Shown one piece after another: positions 16,834 to 25,531 of a stretch of 48,363 nucleotides of DNA. The notes beneath the pieces were generated by a model that worked only from the letters and a program-made list of their open reading frames with translations, ran no database searches and had not been told where the DNA came from. Every line of letters begins with the position of its first letter. Positions within the stretch are counted from its first letter, which is position 1. The translations under genes and the position numbers were made by a program. The stretch spans positions 1 through 48,363 of the forward strand of contig JADHMO010000013.1 of assembly GCA_016779995.1 (NCBI GenBank), in the 5' to 3' direction. The DNA is from Flavobacteriales bacterium. Lineage in GTDB: Bacteria; Bacteroidota; Bacteroidia; Flavobacteriales; UBA7312.

Positions 16834-17673
16834 ATGAAAGAAGAATTAAATGCCTTCATAGAATTCGCCTTAAAAGAAGATGTCCGTGATGGCGATCATA
16901 CTTCTTTGGCATGCATTCCTTCTACGGCTTGCGGCAAAGCCCAACTACTTGTCAAAGAAAATGGAATACTTGCTGGTATGGAGGTTGCTCAGGCTATCTT
17001 TGAAAAAGTCAATCCAGATATTCAATTTTTTCCCTTAATGCAAGATGGTGAAAGTATGACTATTGGCGATGTGGCCTTTATTGTGGAAGGGCCTTCTTCT
17101 TCCATTCTAACTGCCGAAAGACTCGTTCTCAATTGTATGCAACGCATGAGTGGCATTGCCACCAAAACACAGCATATTGTAAAATTGTTAGAAGGGACTA
17201 AAGCACAAGTACTAGATACTAGAAAGACAACACCGGGTATTCGTTTGCTCGAAAAATGGGCGGTTAAAATTGGCGGTGGTGTCAATCACCGTTTTGGATT
17301 ATACGATAAGATGATGATAAAAGACAATCACATTGACTTTGCAGGTGGTATTGAATCAGCCATAGAAAAAGCCATAAACTACCAAAAAGACAAGGGAATA
17401 AAAATACCTATTGAGGTAGAAGCCAGAAACTTAGAAGAAGTCAATGAAATTTTAAGAGTTGGTAATATACAACGCATCATGCTGGATAACTTTAGTTATG
17501 ACGATACACGTATTGCTGTAGAACAAATTGGAGGACGTTTTGAAACTGAAGCCTCTGGAGGAATAACCGAAGAAACTATAAGAGAACATGCCCTCTGTGG
17601 AGTAGATTTTATTTCTGTTGGTGCATTAACACATTCTGTCAATAGCTTAGATTTAAGTCTAAAAGCCTTTTAA
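16834..17673 (+). CDS. nadC: Nicotinate-nucleotide diphosphorylase (carboxylating)
   Basis: This enzyme makes nicotinate mononucleotide from quinolinate and PRPP in NAD synthesis. With the start at ATG 16834 it has 279 residues, a usual length. A TTG 24 bases upstream (16810) is less likely. Motifs include DVRDGDHTS (16-24), ERLVLNCMQRMSGIAT (95-110), DTRKTTPGIR (128-137), NHRFGLYDKMMIKDNH (151-166) and EASGGITEE near the C-terminus. The stop is directly followed by the yihY ATG, so the two are co-transcribed. No nadA or nadB is in the window. Confidence 0.96.
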   Translation: MKEELNAFIEFALKEDVRDGDHTSLACIPSTACGKAQLLVKENGILAGMEVAQAIFEKVNPDIQFFPLMQDGESMTIGDVAFIVEGPSSSILTAERLVLNCMQRMSGIATKTQHIVKLLEGTKAQVLDTRKTTPGIRLLEKWAVKIGGGVNHRFGLYDKMMIKDNHIDFAGGIESAIEKAINYQKDKGIKIPIEVEARNLEEVNEILRVGNIQRIMLDNFSYDDTRIAVEQIGGRFETEASGGITEETIREHALCGVDFISVGALTHSVNSLDLSLKAF

Positions 17674-18609
17674 ATGAAACTTAAAGAACATCTGTCATTT
17701 CTAGTAGATTGGAGCAAGCACATTGTTTTGCCTGGCTTTAGTGGTATGAATCTTTATGATGTGACACATTTTTTTATTGAAGGACTTGAAAAAGGTGCTA
17801 TCACTACCCGAGCGTCTTCAATAGCTTTTAACTTCTTCTTGGCTTTATTTCCAGCCTTGATATTTTTCTTCACTCTAATTCCCTACATTCCTGTAGACAA
17901 CTTTCAAGAAATACTATTAGGACTTTTAGGAGAAGTATTACCACCAAGCACTAACGAATCGGCATTCACCACTATAACTGATATAATTAATCACCCAAGA
18001 GGCGGTCTACTGTCCTTTGGTTTTTTAATGGCTCTGTATTTTTCCACAAATAGTATCAACTCACTTATGGAAGCCTTTAATAGTTCCTATCATATTTCTG
18101 AAAATAGAGGTATGTGGAAGCAACGCCTCATAGCACTAGGTCTAACATTGATGTTATCATTCATGCTTATTGTAGCCGTTGCTCTCATTGTTTTTACACA
18201 ATTTGCTAGTAACTACTTTGTAGACTTAGGGATTCTTGAACAAAGTGCTGTTACTCTTATGGTTATCGGAAAATGGATTATACTATTGGCTTTTTTATTC
18301 GGTGGATTATCGGTATTATTTCAGTACGGTCCGTCTAAAAAAACACATTGGAGTTTAATCTCACCTGGCTCTATTATAGCTACACTTTTTATTGTTTTAA
18401 CGTCAACTGGCTTTGGCTTATATATCGATCATTTTGGTCAATACAACAAACTCTATGGCTCAATTGGTACGCTAATTGTCATTCTGTTATGGATGTACTT
18501 TAATGCTATTGTAATGCTCATTGGCTTTGAACTCAACGCTAGTATTTATAGTGCCAAAGAACACATTAAATCATCGTCTTTTATCAATTTTTTCCAAAAA
18601 AATCAATAA
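17674..18609 (+). CDS. YihY/UPF0761 family inner-membrane protein
   Basis: A 311-residue integral membrane protein with about six hydrophobic helices. The family signature is in the first helix (ITTRASSIAFNFFLALFPALIF split around residues 47-68) and in the last (LYGSIGTLIVILLWMYFNAIVMLIGFELNA). These proteins were once called BrkB or ribonuclease BN, a misassignment; their function is unknown. The start follows the nadC stop with no gap. The 3' end overlaps the possible small minus-strand peptide gene at 18571-18663. Confidence 0.92.
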   Translation: MKLKEHLSFLVDWSKHIVLPGFSGMNLYDVTHFFIEGLEKGAITTRASSIAFNFFLALFPALIFFFTLIPYIPVDNFQEILLGLLGEVLPPSTNESAFTTITDIINHPRGGLLSFGFLMALYFSTNSINSLMEAFNSSYHISENRGMWKQRLIALGLTLMLSFMLIVAVALIVFTQFASNYFVDLGILEQSAVTLMVIGKWIILLAFLFGGLSVLFQYGPSKKTHWSLISPGSIIATLFIVLTSTGFGLYIDHFGQYNKLYGSIGTLIVILLWMYFNAIVMLIGFELNASIYSAKEHIKSSSFINFFQKNQ

Positions 18610-18663
18610 GGATATCAATAGCACAATAGCTACTATACCCATCATTATTTTGGCAAACAACAT
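18571..18663 (-). CDS. Possible small single-span membrane peptide (30 residues)
   Basis: Directly after the DsrE-like gene stop (TAG followed at once by ATG), the minus strand encodes a 30-residue peptide. It has a short start (MLFAK), about 19 hydrophobic residues (IMMGIVAIVLLISLLIFL) and a charged end (EKIDKRR). This is the layout of bacterial single-span membrane peptides with the positive tail inside. Its last 39 bases overlap the yihY 3' end on the other strand. I know no family. TAG-ATG coupling and the clean hydrophobic segment favour a real gene; the small size makes chance possible. Confidence 0.45.
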   Translation of the reverse strand: MLFAKIMMGIVAIVLLISLLIFLEKIDKRR

Positions 18664-18984
18664 CTAGAAGGTAACGGTTTTGTCGCAATCTCTTATTAAT
18701 TCATATAAATCTTTCATAGTAGATAATGGGCATAATTCCGAACTATCTTGTTGTCTGAGATTAAGGCAAGTACCACAAGCCAAAATCTGACCGCCATTAT
18801 CTACAAAAGATTGGGCTAAGTCAATAATCGGAAACTTTTCCGAATGAAGGGATTCATACTCTACCCCACTCGCTAAAAGAAAAAGACGAACCTCGTCTTT
18901 TTCTTTTAATGAGAAGTTAGCCAAACGAAAAGCGTTAAAAACAAGCTCTGCATCCGTACTATATATTATTAATCCTAGTTTCAT
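18664..18984 (-). CDS. DsrE-like small protein with CGTC motif
   Basis: A 106-residue cytoplasmic protein starting at ATG 18984. The in-frame extension to 19041 lies within the receptor coding region and is not family-like. The opening MKLGLIIYST and FLLASGVEY segments and the late GGQILACGTCL (Cys70 and Cys73, with Cys85) match the DsrE/DsrF/YchN fold, whose members bind or relay sulfur through a cysteine in this position. The start codon shares one base with the receptor stop (TGATG), so translation is coupled. Its location in a cassette with a cysteine-rich protein and a TonB receptor hints at thiol or metal chemistry. Confidence 0.85.
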   Translation of the reverse strand: MKLGLIIYSTDAELVFNAFRLANFSLKEKDEVRLFLLASGVEYESLHSEKFPIIDLAQSFVDNGGQILACGTCLNLRQQDSSELCPLSTMKDLYELIRDCDKTVTF

Positions 18985-21143
18985 CAATTGATTTTTAAAC
19001 GAATACCTGTATAAATTAAACGACCCATAACAGGTGCCCATATAATAGACGCGTCAAAATTACTGCCAAATGGATCATCGCCCCCAAGTATAGGATTTTC
19101 TTGCTTATAATTCAACAGATTTTCACCACCTAAGTATATGTCCAAAGTTTTAAACTTTTTAGTGACTTGACTATTTATCACATAGAATGGATCTGAAACC
19201 GTTTTATTGTCTTTAATAAGTGGGTGGTATGGAATTCTACTTTCTCCGATATAATTCCAAGTAGCATCAAACATCCATTTATTGATATGATCTGTAGCAT
19301 ATGCAAAATTAATTAAGGCTCTATTTTCTGGCACTAAAGGAGTTTTCATCTTTTCGCCATCATAAGTAGAATAGACTTGGTTAATTTTATAAGCGAGTTT
19401 AACATCAAAACGATCAAATAATTCATAATTAAAATCGAATTGAATACTGTTTGAATAAGATTCACCATCTAAATTATAAAATCGTAGTTTAGTAGGGTCT
19501 TCTATATCTACTATCACTTGATTTTCAAAATCTGTTCGGTATGCATCTGCATTGAATGATGCTTCTCTTTCAAAAAGTTTAAAACAATGCGTGAAGTTAA
19601 CACCATAATTCCAAGCCACTTCAACACCCAAACTATCTTGTATTTCAAACTCTCTAGAGGATGCAAAATAAGAGGTATTTTCAGCAATAGGATTAGCTAC
19701 TCGCATAGCCTTTCCTGCAGATAGCCTAACGACTGTTTGTTCTGAAGGATTATATTTTAAATTTAAGCGTGGTAAAAATTCAAAACCGTGTGTATTGTGA
19801 TAATCTCCACGAATACCTGCAACAATTGTCAATTCAGAAGGTGAAGTATAACTGTACTCTGTAAAAATACCGGTTGTCAAGTCAACTCTATCAAAATTAG
19901 TAGATTCATAATTTTCGGTGTATCTATCGGCATAATAGCTTATCCCATATTTTAGCGAATGATCTGTTGTAGAAATATAAGTTTGACCTATTAGATTTAA
20001 AAATGCACTTTCTTGTAAGGCATTGTAATCGGTCAACCCAAACTTTATAGCTTGGTCGTGTCTTCTAAAAGCCGTTTGCAATCCGACACTCTTTCCTATT
20101 TTATCAGGCATTTTCAAACCTGTTTTACTATTAAACTCCAAAAGTGTGTTATCTATAAGTACTTTATAAGGATTACTAATTGAACGAATTTGCCCACCTT
20201 CTCGTTCATCAACAAGTACACGACCAACTAGATTAATTCTATAACTTTCCGTTTCTGTAAGCCAACGGTTCAGAACATTGACAGATTTAATATGGGGCAT
20301 GTCCAAAAATCCATTTTCATTTTCGTCAACTTCTTTACTGTGATAGTTTATACTAGTAAAGAGATTAGAAGTCCATTTACCTGTTTTTTTAGCAAACTGC
20401 AGGTTATTTTCAAATTTATTCTCTGAATTGGTATAAAAATTCCAATAAATCTTATCGGCATTTTCAGGTTTAAAATATTCTAAGTTGATTTGACCAGCAA
20501 AAGACTCAAAACCATTTATTACTGAACCAGCACCTTTTATAATCTGTATAGACTCTATCCATGTACCTGGCACGTATGTTAAACCATAAGCAGAAGAAAG
20601 CCCTCTTATCAATGGAACATTTTCTTGGGTTATTTGTGTGTAAATACCATCCAATCCTAACATTTGAATTTGCTTGGCACCAGAAACAGCGTCAGTAAAA
20701 GAAACATCAACAGTAGCATTAGTTTCGAAACTTTCCGAAAGATTACAACAAGCCGCTTTTTGAAGCTCCTTACTAGAAATTTTTTGCACTTGTAATGGAT
20801 TAACCATAGACAATTCTGTGGTATTGACTTTTGACTCAACAGTCACTTCCTTTATATCTACTGACTCGCTAAGCGATACCGTTAGAAAAGATTGGTTTTT
20901 TACCTGAATAGTTTTTGGTTGAAAACCAATATAAGTTACCTTAATATTAACTGGCAACTTATCAACTTGTAGTTTAAACTTACCGTTTACATCGGTAGTT
21001 GTCCCTATTGTTGTGTTTTCTACAACTATGTTAGCTCCTATAAGAGGTAATCCATTTTGATCGTTTATTTTTCCATTGATATTGCCCTGTGCATAAATAA
21101 ACAAAGCACTAATTTGAAAGGCTATTAAAACTATATATTTCAT
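18984..21143 (-). CDS. TonB-dependent receptor, probably metal-related type
   Basis: A 719-residue outer-membrane receptor. Signal peptide 1-19 (ending FIYAQ); carboxypeptidase-regulatory-like domain 20-105; plug about 115-230; then the barrel ending RLIYTGIRLKIN. The plug opens with an unusual AACCNLSESF (Cys132, Cys133) and continues DAVSGAKQIQMLGLDGIYTQ. I associate this form with receptors found beside cysteine-rich HYC_CC_PP-type proteins and heavy-metal genes. The upstream gene here is such a protein and the downstream gene is DsrE-like, coupled by TGATG. Copper or another thiophilic metal is the most natural ligand guess, but it is inferred from neighbours only. Confidence 0.9.
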   Translation of the reverse strand: MKYIVLIAFQISALFIYAQGNINGKINDQNGLPLIGANIVVENTTIGTTTDVNGKFKLQVDKLPVNIKVTYIGFQPKTIQVKNQSFLTVSLSESVDIKEVTVESKVNTTELSMVNPLQVQKISSKELQKAACCNLSESFETNATVDVSFTDAVSGAKQIQMLGLDGIYTQITQENVPLIRGLSSAYGLTYVPGTWIESIQIIKGAGSVINGFESFAGQINLEYFKPENADKIYWNFYTNSENKFENNLQFAKKTGKWTSNLFTSINYHSKEVDENENGFLDMPHIKSVNVLNRWLTETESYRINLVGRVLVDEREGGQIRSISNPYKVLIDNTLLEFNSKTGLKMPDKIGKSVGLQTAFRRHDQAIKFGLTDYNALQESAFLNLIGQTYISTTDHSLKYGISYYADRYTENYESTNFDRVDLTTGIFTEYSYTSPSELTIVAGIRGDYHNTHGFEFLPRLNLKYNPSEQTVVRLSAGKAMRVANPIAENTSYFASSREFEIQDSLGVEVAWNYGVNFTHCFKLFEREASFNADAYRTDFENQVIVDIEDPTKLRFYNLDGESYSNSIQFDFNYELFDRFDVKLAYKINQVYSTYDGEKMKTPLVPENRALINFAYATDHINKWMFDATWNYIGESRIPYHPLIKDNKTVSDPFYVINSQVTKKFKTLDIYLGGENLLNYKQENPILGGDDPFGSNFDASIIWAPVMGRLIYTGIRLKIN

Positions 21144-21204
21144 AATTTAATTATTGATATTAATACTATAACTTAAGCTGTTAAGATTTTAGCTCAGTCA
21201 ATAA

Positions 21205-21690
21205 TCAAATTCTAAATACTTGAAAAAGTGCTAACTGTTGAGAATAGGTTTTGGGAGGTGGTAAATCAAAATTATACCAAGATAAATGTGAGTAGTAGCT
21301 TAGAAGTTCTTTAATGCCTATATCTCTAACAAAAGCTTGCACAAATGATGGAATAGATACAGGTTCATTAACAGGAGTATCAAACACAAATGATACTAAA
21401 CGAACATCTAAAAAACAACAGCAACAAGAGGCAAGAATATTACATTTACAAGATGAAATTCTCTCTACCTCATTTACAGGTTCTGTCGAACAACAAACCA
21501 CTTTTTCTTGTTCTACTGGCTCTGTCTCGCAACAAGACATTGCTTCTTGACAAATATTATCAGACTGATTTATTACTGATATAATATCTGATTTATGAGA
21601 ATGATTAAAGATTACTGGAATACCAATAGCACCAACCAGCATAAACAGGCATAAAAGGTGGCTAATGATATGTTTTGCGATCTTATTCAC
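21205..21690 (-). CDS. Cysteine-rich exported protein resembling the HYC_CC_PP family
   Basis: A 161-residue protein with a hydrophobic leader (about 8-28), then His30 and His32 (NHSH) and paired cysteines at 53-54, 66-67 and 81/83, and a run of four at 89-92. CCxTEPV occurs twice (53 and 66). Near the C-terminus stands DLPPPKTYSQQL. A leader, a His motif, CC pairs and a proline-proline end are the features of HYC_CC_PP proteins, small Bacteroidota proteins found with TonB receptors, though the HYC itself is NHSH here. A periplasmic thiol/His protein binding soft metals is plausible. The start is GTG 21690, 4 bases after a TAACTTTA box. The receptor starts 61 bases after its stop. Confidence 0.75.
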   Translation of the reverse strand: MNKIAKHIISHLLCLFMLVGAIGIPVIFNHSHKSDIISVINQSDNICQEAMSCCETEPVEQEKVVCCSTEPVNEVERISSCKCNILASCCCCFLDVRLVSFVFDTPVNEPVSIPSFVQAFVRDIGIKELLSYYSHLSWYNFDLPPPKTYSQQLALFQVFRI

Positions 21691-21694
21691 TTTG

Positions 21695-21702
21695 TAAAGT
21701 TA
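21695..21702 (-). promoter_or_regulatory. -7-like box TAACTTTA, 4 bases from the GTG
   Basis: One mismatch from TAnnTTTG at the last base. It is separated by four bases (CAAA) from the GTG at 21690 of the cysteine-rich protein, the same spacing as other probable leaderless starts in the window. It likely drives the whole cassette. Confidence 0.4.
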
Positions 21703-21708
21703 CAAAAT

Positions 21709-22935
21709 TTATTTTTCAAAAGATTTTATAGTGTTTTCTATGATATTGACACACTCTAAAAGCTGTTCTTTAGTAATGACCAATGGTGGAGCAAAACGAA
21801 TGATATTTCCATGCGTAGGCTTTGCTAAAAGTCCATTATCCCTTAATGACATACACATATCCCAAGCTGTTGAACTATCTTCTGTATCGTTGATTACTAT
21901 GGCATTTAACAGCCCTTTTCCTCTAATTTTTGAAACGATATTCAAATGACCTAAACGTTGCTGTAATTCATCTCTGAAAATATGACCCAATTCCTCAGCT
22001 TTTTGGGCTAAATTTTCATCAATTACAACTTCAAGAGCTGCTTGAGCTACTTTACATGCCAAAGGATTTCCCCCAAAAGTAGAACCGTGTTCGCCAGGCT
22101 TAATGCATAACATCACATCATCGTCAGCTAAAACAGCAGAAACAGGTAATACACCTCCTGACAAGGCTTTTCCTAGAATTAAAATATCAGGTCTTGCGTC
22201 TTCAAAATCACAAGCTAACATTTTACCTGTTCTAGCAATACCCGTTTGAACTTCATCAGCTATAAACAAAACGTTATACTTTGTACACAAAGCACGAACA
22301 CCTGCTAAATACCCTTGGTCAGGGACAACAACACCTGCTTCACCTTGAATAGGTTCTACCATAAAAGCACAAACGTTAGGGTCTTTTAATTCCCTTTCTA
22401 AAGCATCTAAGTTGTTGTATGGTATTAAATCATAACCCGGCATGTAAGGACCAAAACCTTTGTAAGATGTAGGGTCATCAGAACTAGAAATAGCGGCTAA
22501 TGTTCTCCCCCAAAAATTGCCTTTTGCAAAAATAATACGTGCTTTATTTTCAGCAATTCCTTTTTTCATATAACCCCACTTACGAGCTAATTTATTAGCT
22601 GTTTCTCCACCTTCAACTCCTGTATTCATAGGCAGAACCTTATCATAGCCGAACAAATGGGTAATGAATTTTTCATATTGACCAAGAATATCATTGTGAA
22701 AAGCTCTAGAAGTAAGCGTCAAAGTTGAGGCTTGGTCCGTAAGTGCTTTTATAATTTTAGGGTGGCAATGGCCTTGATTGACAGCCGAATAGGCAGACAG
22801 AAAATCAAAATATTGTTTTCCTTCAACATCCCAAACATACACACCTTTACCTTTTGATAAAACAACAGGTAGTGGGTGGTAGTTGTGAGCACCATATTTT
22901 TCTTCTATTTCAATGAGTTCTTGTGATGAGTACAT
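21709..22935 (-). CDS. rocD: Ornithine--oxo-acid aminotransferase
   Basis: A 408-residue PLP enzyme that transfers the delta-amino group of ornithine to 2-oxoglutarate, giving glutamate semialdehyde for proline or glutamate synthesis. The opening segment [13 protein letters not shown] is characteristic of ornithine aminotransferase rather than acetylornithine aminotransferase. Other marks are [42 protein letters not shown] and the PLP-binding Lys in ILGKALSGG. The length is normal. It is divergent from rlmD, with its own perfect promoter box at 22955-22962. Confidence 0.96.
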   Translation of the reverse strand: MYSSQELIEIEEKYGAHNYHPLPVVLSKGKGVYVWDVEGKQYFDFLSAYSAVNQGHCHPKIIKALTDQASTLTLTSRAFHNDILGQYEKFITHLFGYDKVLPMNTGVEGGETANKLARKWGYMKKGIAENKARIIFAKGNFWGRTLAAISSSDDPTSYKGFGPYMPGYDLIPYNNLDALERELKDPNVCAFMVEPIQGEAGVVVPDQGYLAGVRALCTKYNVLFIADEVQTGIARTGKMLACDFEDARPDILILGKALSGGVLPVSAVLADDDVMLCIKPGEHGSTFGGNPLACKVAQAALEVVIDENLAQKAEELGHIFRDELQQRLGHLNIVSKIRGKGLLNAIVINDTEDSSTAWDMCMSLRDNGLLAKPTHGNIIRFAPPLVITKEQLLECVNIIENTIKSFEK

Positions 22936-22954
22936 ATCTTGTAATTTTGAAAGA

Positions 22955-22962
22955 CAAAGTTA
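22955..22962 (-). promoter_or_regulatory. -7 box TAACTTTG for rocD
   Basis: A perfect TAnnTTTG match on the minus strand, 19 bases before the rocD ATG. Together with the plus-strand box at 23007 it forms a divergent promoter region. Confidence 0.55.
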
Positions 22963-23006
22963 GAAAAATCAATGATTTTAAAATCAAAATGCAGTGCTTA
23001 AAATTC

Positions 23007-23014
23007 TATATTTG
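23007..23014 (+). promoter_or_regulatory. -7 box TATATTTG, 4 bases from the rlmD ATG (leaderless)
   Basis: A perfect TAnnTTTG match followed by CGCC and the ATG at 23019. It also lies inside the longer reading frame that opens at 22923, so it marks the shorter start as the real one. Confidence 0.65.
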
Positions 23015-23018
23015 CGCC

Positions 23019-24428
23019 ATGGGAAGAAAGCGTAAAAAGATAGTTTTAGAAAATGTTCATATTTCTGATGCAGGAGCTAAAGGAAAAGCAATTACTCGTC
23101 TAGAAAATGGATTAGTTCTTTTTGTTGAAGGAGCCGTTCCTGGTGATGTATGTGATGTATTAGTTCATAAAAAAAGACGTTCTTTTTTGGAAGGTAAGCC
23201 TGTTAAATTTCATTCTTTTTCTGAAAGAAGACGAGAAGCTAAATGCGAGCATTTTGGTCTGTGCGGTGGTTGTAAATGGCAATTTATGGGCTATGAGCAT
23301 CAACTAGAATTCAAACAAAAAGAGGTAATGGATTCTTTGAATAGAATTGGTGGTTTAGACTTACCTGAAGTCAATCCTATTATGGGTTGTGAGAATGAGT
23401 TCCGCTATAGAAACAAAATGGACTTTGCCTTTACAAATAGACGTTGGATAACTGAAGAAGAAAGTGCGGAAGGCAAAGAAATATACAACCGAAATGGTGC
23501 TGGTTTTAGAGTTTCTGGATTTTGGGACAAAGTCATTAACCTTAATGAATGTCATCTTCAAGCAGAACCATCTAACGCCATACGCAAAGCAGCTCGAGAC
23601 TATGCTATTGAAAATGAACTCGATTTTTTTGATATTGCTGAAAAAGAAGGTTTTTTAAGAGCGCTTACCATTCGAATGAGCAGTACAGGAGAAATTATGG
23701 TTCTTTTCCAATTCTTTTATGAAGATGAATCGAAAAGGTTAGGATTACTCAACTACATTGAAGAACAATTTCCTGAAATCACATCTTTATTATATACCAT
23801 TAACGATAAGGGCAATGAAACGATATTCGATTTAGATATTATCACTTTTAGTGGTGCTGACTGTATCTATGAAGAAATGGAAGGTTTAAAATTTAAAATT
23901 GGACCCAAGTCATTTTATCAAACCAATTCCAAACAAGCTTACGAACTGTATAAAATAACTAGAGAATTTGCCCAAATAGAGAAAAATGATATTGTTTACG
24001 ATTTGTATACCGGAACAGGTACTATTGCTCAATTCGTTGGTAAAAATGCTCTTAAAGTGATTGGTGTAGAGTCTGTACCTGAAGCTATTGAAGCGGCTAA
24101 AGAAAATGCTAAAAATAATGGTATAGACAATTGTAAATTCTACGTGGGTGATATGAAAGAAATATTCACCGAAGATTTTATACGCAAGAACGGAAAGCCA
24201 GATGTGATAATTACTGACCCTCCTAGAGATGGAATGCATAAAAAAGTAGTTGGTCAATTATTAGATGTAAACCCTAAACGTATTGTTTATGTAAGTTGTA
24301 ACCCTGCAACACAAGCTAGAGATTTGGCATTAATGAACGAACACTACAAAGTGACTAAAGTTCAGCCCGTTGATATGTTTCCTCAAACTTTCCACGTTGA
24401 AAATGTAGTGCTGCTTGAAAAAAGGTAA
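23019..24428 (+). CDS. rlmD: 23S rRNA (uracil1939-C5)-methyltransferase
   Basis: A 469-residue AdoMet-dependent RNA methyltransferase of the RumA/TrmA group. ATG 23019 (MGRKRKK) is chosen because the frame upstream encodes nothing family-like and carries the promoter. Residues 1-62 are a TRAM RNA-binding domain. Cys76, Cys82 and Cys85 (CEHFGLCGGC), with a later Cys, bind the 4Fe-4S cluster. The catalytic domain has DLYTGTGTIAQFV for AdoMet, TDPPRDGMH, and the nucleophile Cys in VYVSCNPATQARDL. The paralogues RlmC and TrmA are possible alternatives; the TRAM domain and cluster favour RlmD-like enzymes. Confidence 0.93.
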   Translation: MGRKRKKIVLENVHISDAGAKGKAITRLENGLVLFVEGAVPGDVCDVLVHKKRRSFLEGKPVKFHSFSERRREAKCEHFGLCGGCKWQFMGYEHQLEFKQKEVMDSLNRIGGLDLPEVNPIMGCENEFRYRNKMDFAFTNRRWITEEESAEGKEIYNRNGAGFRVSGFWDKVINLNECHLQAEPSNAIRKAARDYAIENELDFFDIAEKEGFLRALTIRMSSTGEIMVLFQFFYEDESKRLGLLNYIEEQFPEITSLLYTINDKGNETIFDLDIITFSGADCIYEEMEGLKFKIGPKSFYQTNSKQAYELYKITREFAQIEKNDIVYDLYTGTGTIAQFVGKNALKVIGVESVPEAIEAAKENAKNNGIDNCKFYVGDMKEIFTEDFIRKNGKPDVIITDPPRDGMHKKVVGQLLDVNPKRIVYVSCNPATQARDLALMNEHYKVTKVQPVDMFPQTFHVENVVLLEKR

Positions 24429-24429
24429 G

Positions 24430-25020
24430 ATGTTAGATAAAGAATTTTGGAATAATCGTTATAGGACAGCACAAACTGGTTGGGATATTGGCTATCCTTC
24501 CACCCCTCTAAAGACCTTCATTGATAGTGTAGAAGATAAAGACATAAACATCCTAATACCTGGCTGTGGAAGAGCTTATGAGGCTGAATACCTACACCAA
24601 ATAGGTTTTAAAAAGGTAACTATCCTTGACTTCTCCCCATTAGCTTTAGGTGAATTTTCAAAGCGAGTCCCTAGTTTTCCAAAAGCTCAATTAATAGAAG
24701 TTGACTTCTTTGAACATCAAGGACAATATGACCTCATTTTAGAACAAACCTTTTTCTGCGCCATAAGCCCTAATTTAAGAAAGGATTATGTGAAGCATAC
24801 TTCAGATTTACTGAATAAAAATGGAAAAATTGTTGGCTTATTGTTTGCTGAAGAATTTGGAAACGACCACCCACCATTTGGAGGAAGCAAAGAAGAATAT
24901 CAAAAACTCTTTTCTTCTCATTACGACATAGAATACATGCAAATCGCTGACAATTCCATAGAAGCTAGAAAAGGTAGAGAGTTATTTATTTCTTTAAAAA
25001 AACAAGATTGCTTAACTTAG
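24430..25020 (+). CDS. TPMT-family AdoMet-dependent methyltransferase
   Basis: A 196-residue methyltransferase. ATG 24430, two bases after the rlmD stop, is preferred; a TTG at 24415 would overlap rlmD. Marks are FWNNRYRTAQTGWDIGYP, typical of the thiopurine S-methyltransferase family, motif I LIPGCGRAYEAEYL, and LEQTFFCAISPNLRKDYV. Bacterial members methylate sulfur, selenium or tellurium compounds or other small thiols or halides; which one applies here cannot be told. It is probably co-transcribed with rlmD and the phosphoribosyltransferase, the next start being 4 bases after its stop. Confidence 0.88.
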   Translation: MLDKEFWNNRYRTAQTGWDIGYPSTPLKTFIDSVEDKDINILIPGCGRAYEAEYLHQIGFKKVTILDFSPLALGEFSKRVPSFPKAQLIEVDFFEHQGQYDLILEQTFFCAISPNLRKDYVKHTSDLLNKNGKIVGLLFAEEFGNDHPPFGGSKEEYQKLFSSHYDIEYMQIADNSIEARKGRELFISLKKQDCLT

Positions 25021-25024
25021 CGCT

Positions 25025-25531
25025 ATGAAAATCAATTCATCAACAACTGTAGTACTTAACGCTCAACAGATGGAGCAAAAGCTATGTCGCATGGCATGGG
25101 AAGTATTAGAAAAAAATCATCAAGAATCCCATATTGTTATTGCAGGCATAAGTCCTAAAGGGAGTATTTTAGCTCAGCGTTTGAGCAAACATTTAAGCGA
25201 TATTTCTTCCATTATGGTTGAAGTCATAGAAGTAAAACTAGATAAACTCAATCCCCTATCGTCACCTGTTCAAGTGAGCGCGCATAGCGAATTGAATGAT
25301 AAAGTGGTCGTATTAGTCGATGATGTACTTAAGTCTGGTAAAACATTGATGTATGGTGCTCAATACTTCTTAAATCAACCTATCAAAAAATTAATGACAG
25401 CTATACTCATTGATAGAAATTATAAAACTTACCCCATAAAAGCTGATGTGGTAGGCTTATCACTAGCGACAACATTACAAGAACACGTTACTGTAGAATT
25501 AGGCACAAAAGAAGCTGTATATTTAAACTAA
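25025..25531 (+). CDS. Phosphoribosyltransferase-family protein (PyrR-like)
   Basis: A 168-residue type I phosphoribosyltransferase. The PRPP-binding motif is VVLVDDVLKSGKTLMYG (95-111), with the preceding GISPKG loop (41-46). The length and fold resemble PyrR, the uracil phosphoribosyltransferase and regulator of pyrimidine genes, or a hypoxanthine-type enzyme. No pyrimidine gene is nearby, so the substrate is open. It starts 4 bases after the methyltransferase stop and its own stop overlaps the hemN stop on the other strand by 4 bases. Confidence 0.85.
   Translation: MKINSSTTVVLNAQQMEQKLCRMAWEVLEKNHQESHIVIAGISPKGSILAQRLSKHLSDISSIMVEVIEVKLDKLNPLSSPVQVSAHSELNDKVVVLVDDVLKSGKTLMYGAQYFLNQPIKKLMTAILIDRNYKTYPIKADVVGLSLATTLQEHVTVELGTKEAVYLN

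Noticed and set aside
21314-21584. Plus-strand frames opposite the cysteine-rich gene
   Set aside because: They are complements of its Cys-rich coding region with no start context, promoter or recognisable fold.
25528-25531. Four-base convergent overlap of the phosphoribosyltransferase and hemN stops, and a similar overlap at 40640-40646
   Set aside because: Short overlaps of convergent stops are common in compact genomes and need no special explanation.
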